This document shows, one piece after another, positions 1 to 5,947 of a DNA stretch of 11,325 nucleotides (position 1 is the stretch's first letter; every line of letters starts with the position of its first letter). The notes under the pieces were generated by a model, which did no database searches, was not told the DNA's origin, and saw only the letters and a list, made by a program, of their open reading frames with translations. The DNA is from Oscillospiraceae bacterium (lineage in GTDB: Bacteria; Bacillota; Clostridia; Oscillospirales; Ruminococcaceae), in the NCBI GenBank assembly GCA_031253365.1, contig JAIRWE010000194.1, positions 1 to 11,325 of the forward strand, in the 5' to 3' direction. The position numbers were made by a program, and so were the translations under genes.

Positions 1-260
1 CCCGCCCCCAAAAACCATTTGCCGGTCACATTTTCTCGCAAAAATCGCTCTAATTCGCGGTCGGACAAATCTTCCAAAAACTGTAGCATTAAGCACAATA
101 ACAGTGTTTCTTTTCCGAATCCCAAACGTCCTGTTTCTTTTTTCATATTTGAGACAACCGCGGTAATTTTATCAAAATCCATCATATTTTTGAAGTGCCG
201 ATACGCATGATTTTTAGGCATTAAATTCTCGGTTGACACCATTGATATTTGTGTTTTCAT
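1..260 (-). CDS. IS transposase, N-terminal part (DUF772 type), cut by window edge
   Basis: This is the start of a transposase gene; 86 complete codons are visible and the rest lies left of the window. The ATG at 260 is preceded by a good Shine-Dalgarno (GGAGG, 7 nt gap) and by a clear promoter. The protein carries the pattern found in the N-terminal DUF772 domain of IS5/IS1182-like transposases: a start resembling ENLMPKNHAYRHFKN (residues 11-25), then LLLCLMLQFLEDLSDREL (53-70), then RFLRENVTGKWFLG (72-85). In that family the catalytic DDE residues come later, so they are not in view and intactness cannot be judged. The gene is more AT-rich than the housekeeping genes to the right, as expected for a mobile element. 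It reads in the same direction as the RT gene behind it. The exact IS family and the terminal repeats cannot be set, because only one side of the element is present. Confidence 0.75.
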   Translation of the reverse strand, partial: MKTQISMVSTENLMPKNHAYRHFKNMMDFDKITAVVSNMKKETGRLGFGKETLLLCLMLQFLEDLSDRELERFLRENVTGKWFLGA

Positions 261-293
261 TTTTGTTCCTCCGCACATTTTTTTGGTAATTAT

Positions 294-323
294 ATTATAG
301 CATATTTTGACATTTTTTTGCAA
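294..323 (-). promoter_or_regulatory. Promoter of the transposase gene
   Basis: On the minus strand there is a -35 TTGCAA (318-323), an 18-nt spacer and a perfect -10 TATAAT (294-299), with TG one base upstream of the -10 (extended -10). It lies about 34 nt upstream of the transposase ATG. Confidence 0.7.
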
Positions 324-457
324 GAGTTTATACTGTGTTTTTCAACACGCTCATATTAGGTTTGTTCCCGAAATGGGATTTTTTTCGGCGTTCTTGGGCA
401 ATTAAAGTTTCAATTCAGCGGGGCGGCGGTTACGGCGTTAAATAGCGAAGAGCCATT

Positions 458-1675
458 TCAATTCCTGTTCGTGTTTGATTTTTTGAATACGTAATATTCG
501 TTGACCAGGCTTTTATACCCCAGTTCTTTGAGCTTTCCGAACTTTATCTTATAATTCTTTTTGCTGTGGCAACCGCTCGGAATATACCTGATGTATTGTT
601 GCAGATAGGCGTCTATTTCCTGAAAACCGCTTTTCACGGTGACGAGAGGGAAGAACCATCTGCTCCAGGTTAAGTCGTGCGGGTCTTTGTTTTCAAAAAA
701 CTTTCTGTTAAAGGTTCGTATCATTACCTTCATTGTTTGGTCGTCGCCGACATTCTTTTTCAGTTTCCAGCGGCGTAGCGCCCGCGCTTTTCTTTTAATT
801 TTCCCTTTTATTTTTTTCTTCGTCGCGGAAGACAGGTCGATTTCGCCGTTTTTAAACTCCACGCCCAAGTATTCCCACGCTTCAAACGGCTTTACAATTT
901 TTTCTTTATCGGCGTTTACCGACAGCTTATACTTATTCAAAAATTCGTGCAGCACATCCCTGTGTTCCAGCAATTCTTTCTCGGTTTTTGCGAAAACGAT
1001 AATATCGTCGGAATATCTGGCGTATATAATCTTGTTGTCGGTAAAATATAAGTCCATTTCCGTCAGGTAAATGTTCGCGAGGAACGGCGCGGTCGGCGTT
1101 CCCGCCATTACCCCGCGGTTTTCGTGAATGATTTCGTTTTCATAAACGGACTTATTCTCGGAAAGCGTTTGCCGCAAAAACCGATACAACAGTTCGTCGC
1201 CGTCGACGACCCGTTCCAGTATCGGGAGCAAGAGCGGTACCGATATGCTGTTGAAATAGTCGTTGATGTCCGATTTGTAGCACCACATTTCGGAAATACC
1301 CGGGGTATTCGTCAGTTTGCGTATCGCTTTTTGCGCCGATAACCCTTTTCTGAACGAGTAACACCCCGGCGATTGTTTTCCGTCATAGCGGTACAGCAGG
1401 TATGAAATAAGTTTCAACACCCTGTTTTCGTCGTCACCGAAACTGTATATGACCCTTTTTTTGCTTTTGCCCATCTTGTTAATATGGATTTTTGCCGGTA
1501 TGCCGAGTCCTTCGCCGTTCAAAATTTTTTTTACGGTATCTTCGTATTTTTTTGAATCGATAAATTCAATTAAGTCGTTTCTCTCCTTTTCTGTAAGGCG
1601 GCTTTTTTCCGATTTGTAATCCAAGTATTCCCGCCATAATGGTTGCTTGCCCAAGTCGTGTAAAAGGCTTTCCAT
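458..1675 (-). CDS. Stand-alone reverse transcriptase (retron/DRT-like, subfamily unresolved)
   Basis: RNA-directed DNA polymerase of 405 aa. The start is the ATG at 1675, because GGAGGT sits 5 nt upstream; a longer frame opening with TTG at 1843 runs through the structured leader and is not favoured. Visible RT motifs are the palm aspartate D136 in YKSDINDYF (133-141), the loop GVMAGTPTAPFLANIYL (188-204), the catalytic YSDD box (221-224; IIYARYSDDIIVFA), and YLGVEF (269-274). A basic region, residues 285-307, follows, then a C-terminal thumb-like part with WSRWFFPL (338-345) and LGYKSLVNEYY (385-395). No HNH endonuclease or fused effector domain is visible. The retron VTG motif is not seen. 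The usual QGxxxSP of group II intron and retron enzymes is AGTPTAP, and the box is YSDD rather than YADD. I infer a member of the 'unknown group'/DRT-type bacterial RTs, acting with the RNA encoded directly upstream. That it is an RT is secure; that it is a defence system is inference. Confidence 0.9.
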   Translation of the reverse strand: MESLLHDLGKQPLWREYLDYKSEKSRLTEKERNDLIEFIDSKKYEDTVKKILNGEGLGIPAKIHINKMGKSKKRVIYSFGDDENRVLKLISYLLYRYDGKQSPGCYSFRKGLSAQKAIRKLTNTPGISEMWCYKSDINDYFNSISVPLLLPILERVVDGDELLYRFLRQTLSENKSVYENEIIHENRGVMAGTPTAPFLANIYLTEMDLYFTDNKIIYARYSDDIIVFAKTEKELLEHRDVLHEFLNKYKLSVNADKEKIVKPFEAWEYLGVEFKNGEIDLSSATKKKIKGKIKRKARALRRWKLKKNVGDDQTMKVMIRTFNRKFFENKDPHDLTWSRWFFPLVTVKSGFQEIDAYLQQYIRYIPSGCHSKKNYKIKFGKLKELGYKSLVNEYYVFKKSNTNRN

Positions 1676-1680
1676 ATTCG

Positions 1681-1686
1681 ACCTCC
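1681..1686 (-). promoter_or_regulatory. Ribosome-binding site of the RT gene
   Basis: GGAGGT on the minus strand, 5 nt before the ATG at 1675. It settles the RT start. It lies only 2 nt downstream of the T7 tract of the terminator hairpin, so termination there would remove translation of the RT, and readthrough delivers this site right at the 5' side of the coding region. Confidence 0.85.
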
Positions 1687-1688
1687 GT

Positions 1689-1723
1689 AAAAAAACTCTT
1701 CGGCAATAAAAATCGCCGAAGAG
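1689..1723 (-). terminator. Intrinsic terminator/attenuator just upstream of the RT gene
   Basis: On the minus strand, CTCTTCGGC (1715-1723) can pair perfectly with GCCGAAGAG (1696-1704), giving a 9-bp stem with a 10-nt loop, followed at once by seven T (1689-1695). This is a textbook Rho-independent terminator. It lies between the candidate RNA and the RT ribosome-binding site, so it would end the RNA and leave the RT to be expressed by readthrough. The upstream strand of this stem can alternatively pair with 1897-1908. Confidence 0.75.
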
Positions 1724-1908
1724 CGTCTTGTTAAAAAGGGGAAACAGCTTTAAGGACAGCAACTGCTGGCACAGGAATGAACCGCTTTCGGTTACCCGCA
1801 AAACCGTGTTTGCAAAAACAGCTTCTTCCCGCCGCGGGTACAAGATTTACTTGTGTTCCCCTTTTCAAAAGCGTAGTACAGTCAAGCCGCCGAAAAACGC
1901 TCTGCGGC
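1715..1908 (-). ncRNA. Candidate structured non-coding RNA paired with the RT
   Basis: This non-coding stretch lies between the stop of the 156-aa gene and the RT gene, read leftwards. Hand folding gives a fully nested structure. P1 pairs 1897-1908 with 1715-1726 (11 of 12 bp; one mismatch). P2 pairs AAAAGGGGAA (1856-1865) with TTCCCCTTTT (1734-1743), 10 bp perfect. P3 pairs 1834-1840 with 1793-1799 (7 bp). Local hairpins are ACAAG/CTTGT (1840-1854), a 5-bp stem at 1807-1820, AACCG/CGGTT (1780-1793) and CAGC/GCTG (1757-1768); the first and third each share one base with P3. Established knowledge: retron msr-msd RNAs and DRT2/DRT9 RNAs are encoded just upstream of their RT, and retron RNAs have complementary ends (a1/a2), which P1 resembles. 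No separate promoter was found, so the RNA may be cut from the longer transcript starting near 2415. Ends are estimates. No folding programme or covariation test was possible. Confidence 0.6.
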
Positions 1909-2379
1909 TCACGTCGTCCCCATCAAACGCTTTATCCTGCCTATCACAAAATCCCTCTCGTTCGGCATATGGATATAAAAATTGATGAACGGAATATGTA
2001 ATTCCCGCGCCTTTATTTCCGAATTCCAGTAGGGTTTGTTGCGCGTTCTGTTATGTTCGGCTAAGACAACGACCGCGACAAGCCGCCCGTCCTGATACAA
2101 GCCGAAATCATACGGTCTGCCTTCCCCGCCGAGTTCGCTGACCGAAACGCCCTCGCGAACCTGATACTGACTGAATTCGCTTGCCAGTATTTGAGCGAAA
2201 TAAGCCTTGGCTTCCGCAGTTTTCGCCGCGTTGACCGCGCCGCCGGATTGCTTTGCGGGTCGGCTCGCCCCCGCCGATTGGTTCGCCCCCGCCGGTCGGC
2301 TCGTGTTGCTGTTCGCGTTTTGCGCCATATTCGTCAACGCTTTGCTCGCTTCTTTTAAGAAACTGTTAAAAAGACCCAT
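1909..2379 (-). CDS. Protein of unknown function, 156 aa, first gene of the RT transcript
   Basis: I do not recognise this family with certainty. The ATG at 2379 has a GGGGGT Shine-Dalgarno with an 8-nt gap and lies about 35 nt from the predicted transcription start. The N-terminus (residues 1-20, MGLFNSFLKEASKALTNMAQ) looks like an amphipathic helix. Residues 21-53 form a low-complexity linker rich in Asn, Ala, Ser and Gly. A compact C-terminal domain follows (about 56-153), with YDFGLYQDGRLVAVVVL (90-106) and HIPFINFYIHMPNERDFV (128-145). The strand-turn-strand pattern with an acidic residue before a hydrophobic strand recalls degraded PD-(D/E)XK nuclease-like folds, but the expected E-x-K is not seen (it reads AEHN), so I do not assign this. 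No signal peptide or membrane helix is seen. The stop abuts the structured RNA, and no terminator separates it from the RNA and RT, so the three are probably co-transcribed. It could be an accessory factor or an unrelated host gene. Confidence 0.75.
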   Translation of the reverse strand: MGLFNSFLKEASKALTNMAQNANSNTSRPAGANQSAGASRPAKQSGGAVNAAKTAEAKAYFAQILASEFSQYQVREGVSVSELGGEGRPYDFGLYQDGRLVAVVVLAEHNRTRNKPYWNSEIKARELHIPFINFYIHMPNERDFVIGRIKRLMGTT

Positions 2380-2421
2380 TTTTCCGACCCCCTTGCCATC
2401 GTGAATATGCGAACAGCTGTT

Positions 2422-2450
2422 ATTTTATCATTTATTTTGCCGTATGTCAA
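2422..2450 (-). promoter_or_regulatory. Promoter of the 156-aa gene / RNA / RT unit
   Basis: On the minus strand there is a perfect -35 TTGACA (2445-2450), a 17-nt spacer and a -10 TAAAAT (2422-2427) in a TGATAAAAT extended context. A perfect 10-bp palindrome AACAGCTGTT (2412-2421) sits at the expected start site and could be an operator or chance. This is a strong constitutive-looking promoter. Confidence 0.8.
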
Positions 2451-2480
2451 GTTTAATTGTGATTTATTTTCAAATTTAAG

Positions 2481-2516
2481 ATGACAACCTTTTAAGGTTG
2501 TCATTGCTCTTTTTTT
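2481..2516 (+). terminator. Terminator-like hairpin between two divergent promoters
   Basis: ATGACAACCTT (2481-2491) and AAGGTTGTCAT (2494-2504) are perfect 11-bp complements. A T-rich run (2508-2516, eight T of nine) follows on the plus strand. No plus-strand gene ends here. It may stop rightward antisense transcription before the degV promoter, or act as an operator. On the minus strand no strong T-tract follows. Confidence 0.6.
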
Positions 2517-2524
2517 CATTACGG

Positions 2525-2553
2525 TTGACAATTAACTCCCCGTGTGATAAAAT
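2525..2553 (+). promoter_or_regulatory. Promoter of the degV-uvrC-rsmD-coaD cluster
   Basis: A perfect -35 TTGACA (2525-2530), 17-nt spacer and -10 TAAAAT (2548-2553) in a TGATAAAAT extended context. Its -10 region is the same as that of the divergent promoter at 2422-2450. The start site would fall near 2560, about 40 nt before the degV ATG. No other promoter of this quality was seen until 9860. Confidence 0.8.
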
Positions 2554-2601
2554 CATATGGGTATCTTCAATCTCGTTTGCCGATAATGTTAGGAGTTTGC
2601 T

Positions 2602-3474
2602 ATGTCTTTTGAAATTATCACCGATTCTTCCACGGGGTTTTCCTATAAGTACGTCGTGAAAAACAAAATAAGGATGATTTCGTACAAATACTACGCGGGC
2701 GAAACGGAATACGACACCTTTGTCGAATCGCACAACGAAGACTGGCTCAGGGAATTTTACGACAAGCTGAGAAAAAAGCAGTCCACCACTACTTCCTGCA
2801 TTAACGCGGATGTTTTTACCTCCTACTTCACGGGTATACTGAATGAAGGGAAGGACTTCATCTATCTTCCGCTTTCGTCGGGATTAAGCATAACCTATGA
2901 GATAGCCGCCGATGTCTGCGAAAAGCTGAAACCCCTGTATCCCGAGCGGAAAATGTACGTTTTTGACACGCGCTCGGCCGCGCAGGGACAGGGACTTGTC
3001 GTCGATTACGCGGTAAGGCAGCGGGACGAGGGACATTCAATCGACGAGGTTTATCAATGGCAGGTCGACAATGTTATGAAAATTTGTCAGTGGTTCACCG
3101 TGGACGACCTGTTCTTTCTGAAAAGGGGCGGCAGAATTTCCACGACGACGGCGGTCGCGGGAACCGTTTTGGGCATTAAGCCCGTTTTGCACATTGACGG
3201 TGAAGGCAAGTTGATAAAAATGGCAACCGCAAGGGGCAGGAAAGCGTCACTCGACTTTTTATCGGATAAATTCGGCGAAACGGCAATCAGCCCCGAAAAT
3301 CAAAAAGTCTTCATCGGTCACGGCGATTGCTTAAACGACTTAAAGTACGTTCAAAAGTCTCTCAAGGACAAATACGGCGTTAAGGAGTTTGAAACGGGCT
3401 TTATCAATCCCGTTATCGGCGTACACAGCGGTCCGGGAACCGTCGCGCTGTTCTTTTACGGCAAGGGGCGATGA
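2602..3474 (+). CDS. DegV family protein (fatty-acid-binding, FakB-like)
   Basis: A 290-aa DegV/FakB-type protein, full length for the family. Such proteins bind a fatty acid in a buried pocket and, with a FakA-type kinase, can present it for phosphorylation and phospholipid synthesis; no fakA is in view, so the substrate role is inferred from the family. Family motifs in order: ITDSS (6-10), TTTSC (62-66, at the position of the usual TSQPS), LPLSSGLSITYE (89-100), DTRSAAQGQG (122-131), FTVDDLFFLKRGGRIS (165-180), IKPVLHID (192-199), IGHGDC (238-243) and GVHSGPGTVALFFYGKGR (273-290). The ATG has AGGAG six bases upstream. It is the first gene after the promoter at 2525-2553, and its stop overlaps the uvrC start in ATGA, so the two are translationally coupled. 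It is cytoplasmic, with no signal peptide. Confidence 0.93.
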   Translation: MSFEIITDSSTGFSYKYVVKNKIRMISYKYYAGETEYDTFVESHNEDWLREFYDKLRKKQSTTTSCINADVFTSYFTGILNEGKDFIYLPLSSGLSITYEIAADVCEKLKPLYPERKMYVFDTRSAAQGQGLVVDYAVRQRDEGHSIDEVYQWQVDNVMKICQWFTVDDLFFLKRGGRISTTTAVAGTVLGIKPVLHIDGEGKLIKMATARGRKASLDFLSDKFGETAISPENQKVFIGHGDCLNDLKYVQKSLKDKYGVKEFETGFINPVIGVHSGPGTVALFFYGKGR

Positions 3475-5300
3475 ACGACGCTCTGTCTTACCTGAGGGGA
3501 AAGGCGTCGAAACTTCCGCTTTCTCCGGGCGTTTACCTTATGAAGAACAAAACCGGCGACATTATCTATGTCGGAAAGGCGAAGCACCTTAAAAATCGCG
3601 TGTCGTCCTATTTCGTCAATACGGACGCGCACACGGTTAAAACCGCGAAATTAGTCGATAAAATCAAAGAATTCGATTTTATCGTAACGCTTACGGAGCT
3701 GGACGCTCTGGTGCTGGAATCAAGCCTCATAAAACAGCACCGCCCCAAGTACAACATACTTTTGAAGGACGCGCGTGGTTATAACTATGTTAAAATTTCG
3801 GGGGGGGTGTCGGGGAAATATCCCCGTTTGACTTACACCCACAGCACCGACGACAAAAACGCCGAGTACATCGGACCTTACGCCAACGGATTCACCGTAA
3901 AGCAATCGGTGGCGGACGCCAACAGGATTTTCATGTTGCCGTCCTGTACAAAAAAATTTCCGGAGGAATTCAATAAATCCAGACCCTGCCTGAATTATCA
4001 GATTAAACGGTGTATGGGGGTGTGCCTCGGCGGTATTTCCGAAGAGGAGTACAAAAGCAGGGTTAAGTCGGCGATTAACTATATCAAAACAGGCAGCAAG
4101 GAAAGTGTGAAACGGCTTACCGCCGAAATGACGGCAGCCGCCGAAAGCCTTGATTTTGAAAAAGCGGCGCGTCTGCGCGACCAGATTAACGCGATAAAGC
4201 GGGTGGACTCGGTTCAAAGCGTGCAATCCTCGAAAACCTCCGATTATGACGTTATCGCCGTTGCCCGCGTCGCCGGTTTCGCGGCGGCGACGGTGATAAA
4301 ATACCGTAACGGCAGACTGACGGACAAGGAGAGTTTTTATCTCGGCGACGAATACGACGAGGCGCAAATGCGGGAGGAGTTTTTGCTGGAATATTACTCG
4401 GACGGCGGCATTCCGCCCGAAATATACCTTGACGGCGAAACAGACAACAAGGATTTAATAGGGGAATATTTATCGGGGAAGTCGGGGCGCAAGCTGAGCG
4501 TCATCGTCCCCAAACGCGGGGAAGGAGCGGCGCAGGTCGCGTTGACGAAGAGCAACGCTTTGGAATATCTGACGCTTAAAACAGGGCGTGCCGCGAAGAA
4601 AGCCGCCGTTCTCGAGGAACTGGCAAAGCTGCTCGGTTTGCCGAAAATCCCCGAATACATCGAATGTTACGATATTTCCAATATCGGTGAAAGCGTGAAG
4701 GCGGGCGGCATGGTTGTTTATCGCGGCGGAGAGCCTTACAAAAGGGGATACCGTAAATTCACGATAAAAAACGTGAGCGGGCTTGACGATTATGCCTGTA
4801 TGCGGGAGGTTGTCGGTCGTCGGTTTAAGCGTTACGCGGACGGAGATAAGGGGTTTTCGACGCTTCCGGATTTGATTTTGCTTGACGGGGGAACGGGTCA
4901 CGTTTCGGCGGTGAGCGGTGTTTTGAGGGAATTAAAGCTCGAAATCAGCCTGTTCGGGTTGGTAAAGGATTCAAAGCACAAAACCCGCGCCATAGCTTCG
5001 GCAGGCGGTGAAATACGGATTAACGCCAACAGGAGCGTGTTTTCCCTTCTGACAAAGATTCAAGAGGAAACGCACCGTTTTTCGGTCGGGTTCACACGGG
5101 GGCAGCATAAAAAGCAGTCTATGGCGCTTACGCTGACATACGTTCCGGGTATAGGTGAAGCCAAGGCGGAAGCGTTGCTGAAACGGTTCAAGACCAAAGC
5201 CGCCCTGAAAGCCGCCACGCCCGACGAACTGCGCGAAACCGCGAAAATCAGCGAGGCAAAAGCGCGGGAATTGCGTGATTTTGTGACGGAACATCTGTGA
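3471..5300 (+). CDS. uvrC: UvrABC system protein C (excinuclease subunit)
   Basis: UvrC makes the two incisions on either side of a DNA lesion after UvrA/UvrB recognition (nucleotide excision repair). It is 609 aa, the normal length. Domains in order: N-terminal GIY-YIG nuclease (GVYLMKNKTGDIIYVGKA, 20-37, with R43 and E83); a cysteine set C159, C173, C181, C185 matching the Fe-S cluster site known in UvrC; the UVR/UvrB-binding helix pair (about 218-245, with LDFEKAARLRDQINAIKRV); the RNase H-like nuclease (CYDISN 399-404, LPDLILLDGG 465-474, VKDSKHKTRA 498-507, candidate residues D401, D472, H503); and tandem helix-hairpin-helix (YVPGIGEAKAEALLKRF, 557-573). The start overlaps degV by 4 bases (ATGA), with only a modest AAGGGG site. 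A run of eight G (3800-3807) lies in codons 110-112, a possible slippage site; the frame is intact. Confidence 0.97.
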   Translation: MNDALSYLRGKASKLPLSPGVYLMKNKTGDIIYVGKAKHLKNRVSSYFVNTDAHTVKTAKLVDKIKEFDFIVTLTELDALVLESSLIKQHRPKYNILLKDARGYNYVKISGGVSGKYPRLTYTHSTDDKNAEYIGPYANGFTVKQSVADANRIFMLPSCTKKFPEEFNKSRPCLNYQIKRCMGVCLGGISEEEYKSRVKSAINYIKTGSKESVKRLTAEMTAAAESLDFEKAARLRDQINAIKRVDSVQSVQSSKTSDYDVIAVARVAGFAAATVIKYRNGRLTDKESFYLGDEYDEAQMREEFLLEYYSDGGIPPEIYLDGETDNKDLIGEYLSGKSGRKLSVIVPKRGEGAAQVALTKSNALEYLTLKTGRAAKKAAVLEELAKLLGLPKIPEYIECYDISNIGESVKAGGMVVYRGGEPYKRGYRKFTIKNVSGLDDYACMREVVGRRFKRYADGDKGFSTLPDLILLDGGTGHVSAVSGVLRELKLEISLFGLVKDSKHKTRAIASAGGEIRINANRSVFSLLTKIQEETHRFSVGFTRGQHKKQSMALTLTYVPGIGEAKAEALLKRFKTKAALKAATPDELRETAKISEAKARELRDFVTEHL

Positions 5301-5362
5301 GCGTCAAAGATTTTACGGCTGCGTCGGTATGACGAAAATTTCAGTGAAAAATATGTGAAGCC

Positions 5363-5947
5363 ATGCGTATAATTACCGGAACCGCCAAAGGCAAGCGCCT
5401 TAAATCCCCGAAAGGTTTGAACACGCGCCCCACCGCCGATATTTTGAAAGAGGTCATGTTCAGCGCGATTCAGTTTGACGTCGAGAACGCGGTGGTGTTG
5501 GATTTGTTCGCCGGTTCGGGACAGCTTGGCATGGAAGCGCTGAGCAGGGGCGCGAAAAAAGCGTATTTCACGGATTTATCGCGGGAGGCGGTCGCCGTTA
5601 TCCGCGAAAATCTGCGGGTTGTCGGTTTTTCGGACAGGGCCGCGGTTGCGCGTTTGCCCGCCGAAGCGTTCTTGCGAACCGTTAAGGAGACGTTTGGGAT
5701 AGCGTTCCTCGACCCTCCGTATGAAAAAGACATTATCCGAAAAATTCTGTCGCCGCTAATTTTGAAAATGAGCGAAAACGGCGTTATCGTCTGCGAACAC
5801 GAGAAAAACTTGAAACTGCCCGAAAGGGAAGGCGGTTTCAAAATTGACAGGGTTTACGGTCACGGGTTCAAAAGCGTCACGATTTATCGCCCCGAGTTTA
5901 GGAGGTCGCCCGAAAATGAAAACTGCCATTTATCCGGGGAGCTTTGA
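5363..5947 (+). CDS. rsmD: 16S rRNA (guanine(966)-N(2))-methyltransferase RsmD
   Basis: RsmD uses S-adenosylmethionine to methylate N2 of G966 in 16S rRNA during 30S assembly. It is 194 aa, in the family range. The N-terminal MRIITGTAKGKRLKSP (1-16) and TRPTADILKEVMFSAI (21-36) are typical. The SAM-binding motif is VLDLFAGSGQLGMEALSRGA (45-64) and the catalytic motif is LDPPY (116-120). The upstream 62 bp hold no clear gene or terminator, and the Shine-Dalgarno is weak, so the gene is likely read from the degV promoter. The last 32 bp overlap coaD in another frame, so the C-terminal tail (RRSPENENCHLSGEL) doubles as the coaD start region. rsmD followed by coaD is a common bacterial pairing. 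Confidence 0.95.
   Translation: MRIITGTAKGKRLKSPKGLNTRPTADILKEVMFSAIQFDVENAVVLDLFAGSGQLGMEALSRGAKKAYFTDLSREAVAVIRENLRVVGFSDRAAVARLPAEAFLRTVKETFGIAFLDPPYEKDIIRKILSPLILKMSENGVIVCEHEKNLKLPEREGGFKIDRVYGHGFKSVTIYRPEFRRSPENENCHLSGEL
5901..5906 (+). promoter_or_regulatory. Ribosome-binding site of coaD
   Basis: GGAGGT inside the 3' end of rsmD, 9 nt before the ATG at 5916. It fixes the coaD start. The open frame extends 24 codons further upstream, but that part overlaps conserved rsmD sequence and has no such site. Confidence 0.85.

Noticed and set aside
362..397. Plus-strand TCCC-GAAAT-GGGA hairpin with T7 as a terminator
   Set aside because: The stem has only 4 bp and no plus-strand gene precedes it. 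It could lie near an IS end, but that cannot be shown.
639..1070. 143-aa plus-strand open frame
   Set aside because: It is the antisense shadow of the RT gene, with low-complexity composition and no family features.
1676..1843. N-terminal extension of the RT starting at TTG 1843
   Set aside because: It would translate through the structured leader and terminator, and the ATG at 1675 has a near-ideal ribosome-binding site.
458..1908. Group II intron maturase
   Set aside because: No domain V-like hairpin or intron ends were seen around the gene, there is no HNH domain, and the QGxxxSP motif is absent.
1710..2001. Endless open frame on the plus strand over the candidate RNA, as in DRT2 Neo
   Set aside because: Two plus frames are open over about 250 bp, but a 194-nt unit is not a multiple of three and the third frame has a stop at 1751, so a concatemer would not stay open. 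The open length alone is not remarkable, and the true unit is unknown.
458..2379. Diversity-generating retroelement
   Set aside because: No template/variable repeat pair and no C-type-lectin-like target gene is visible, and the RT loop does not end in SQ.
3720..4367. 215-aa minus-strand open frame
   Set aside because: Shadow of uvrC, whose motifs are unmistakable on the plus strand.
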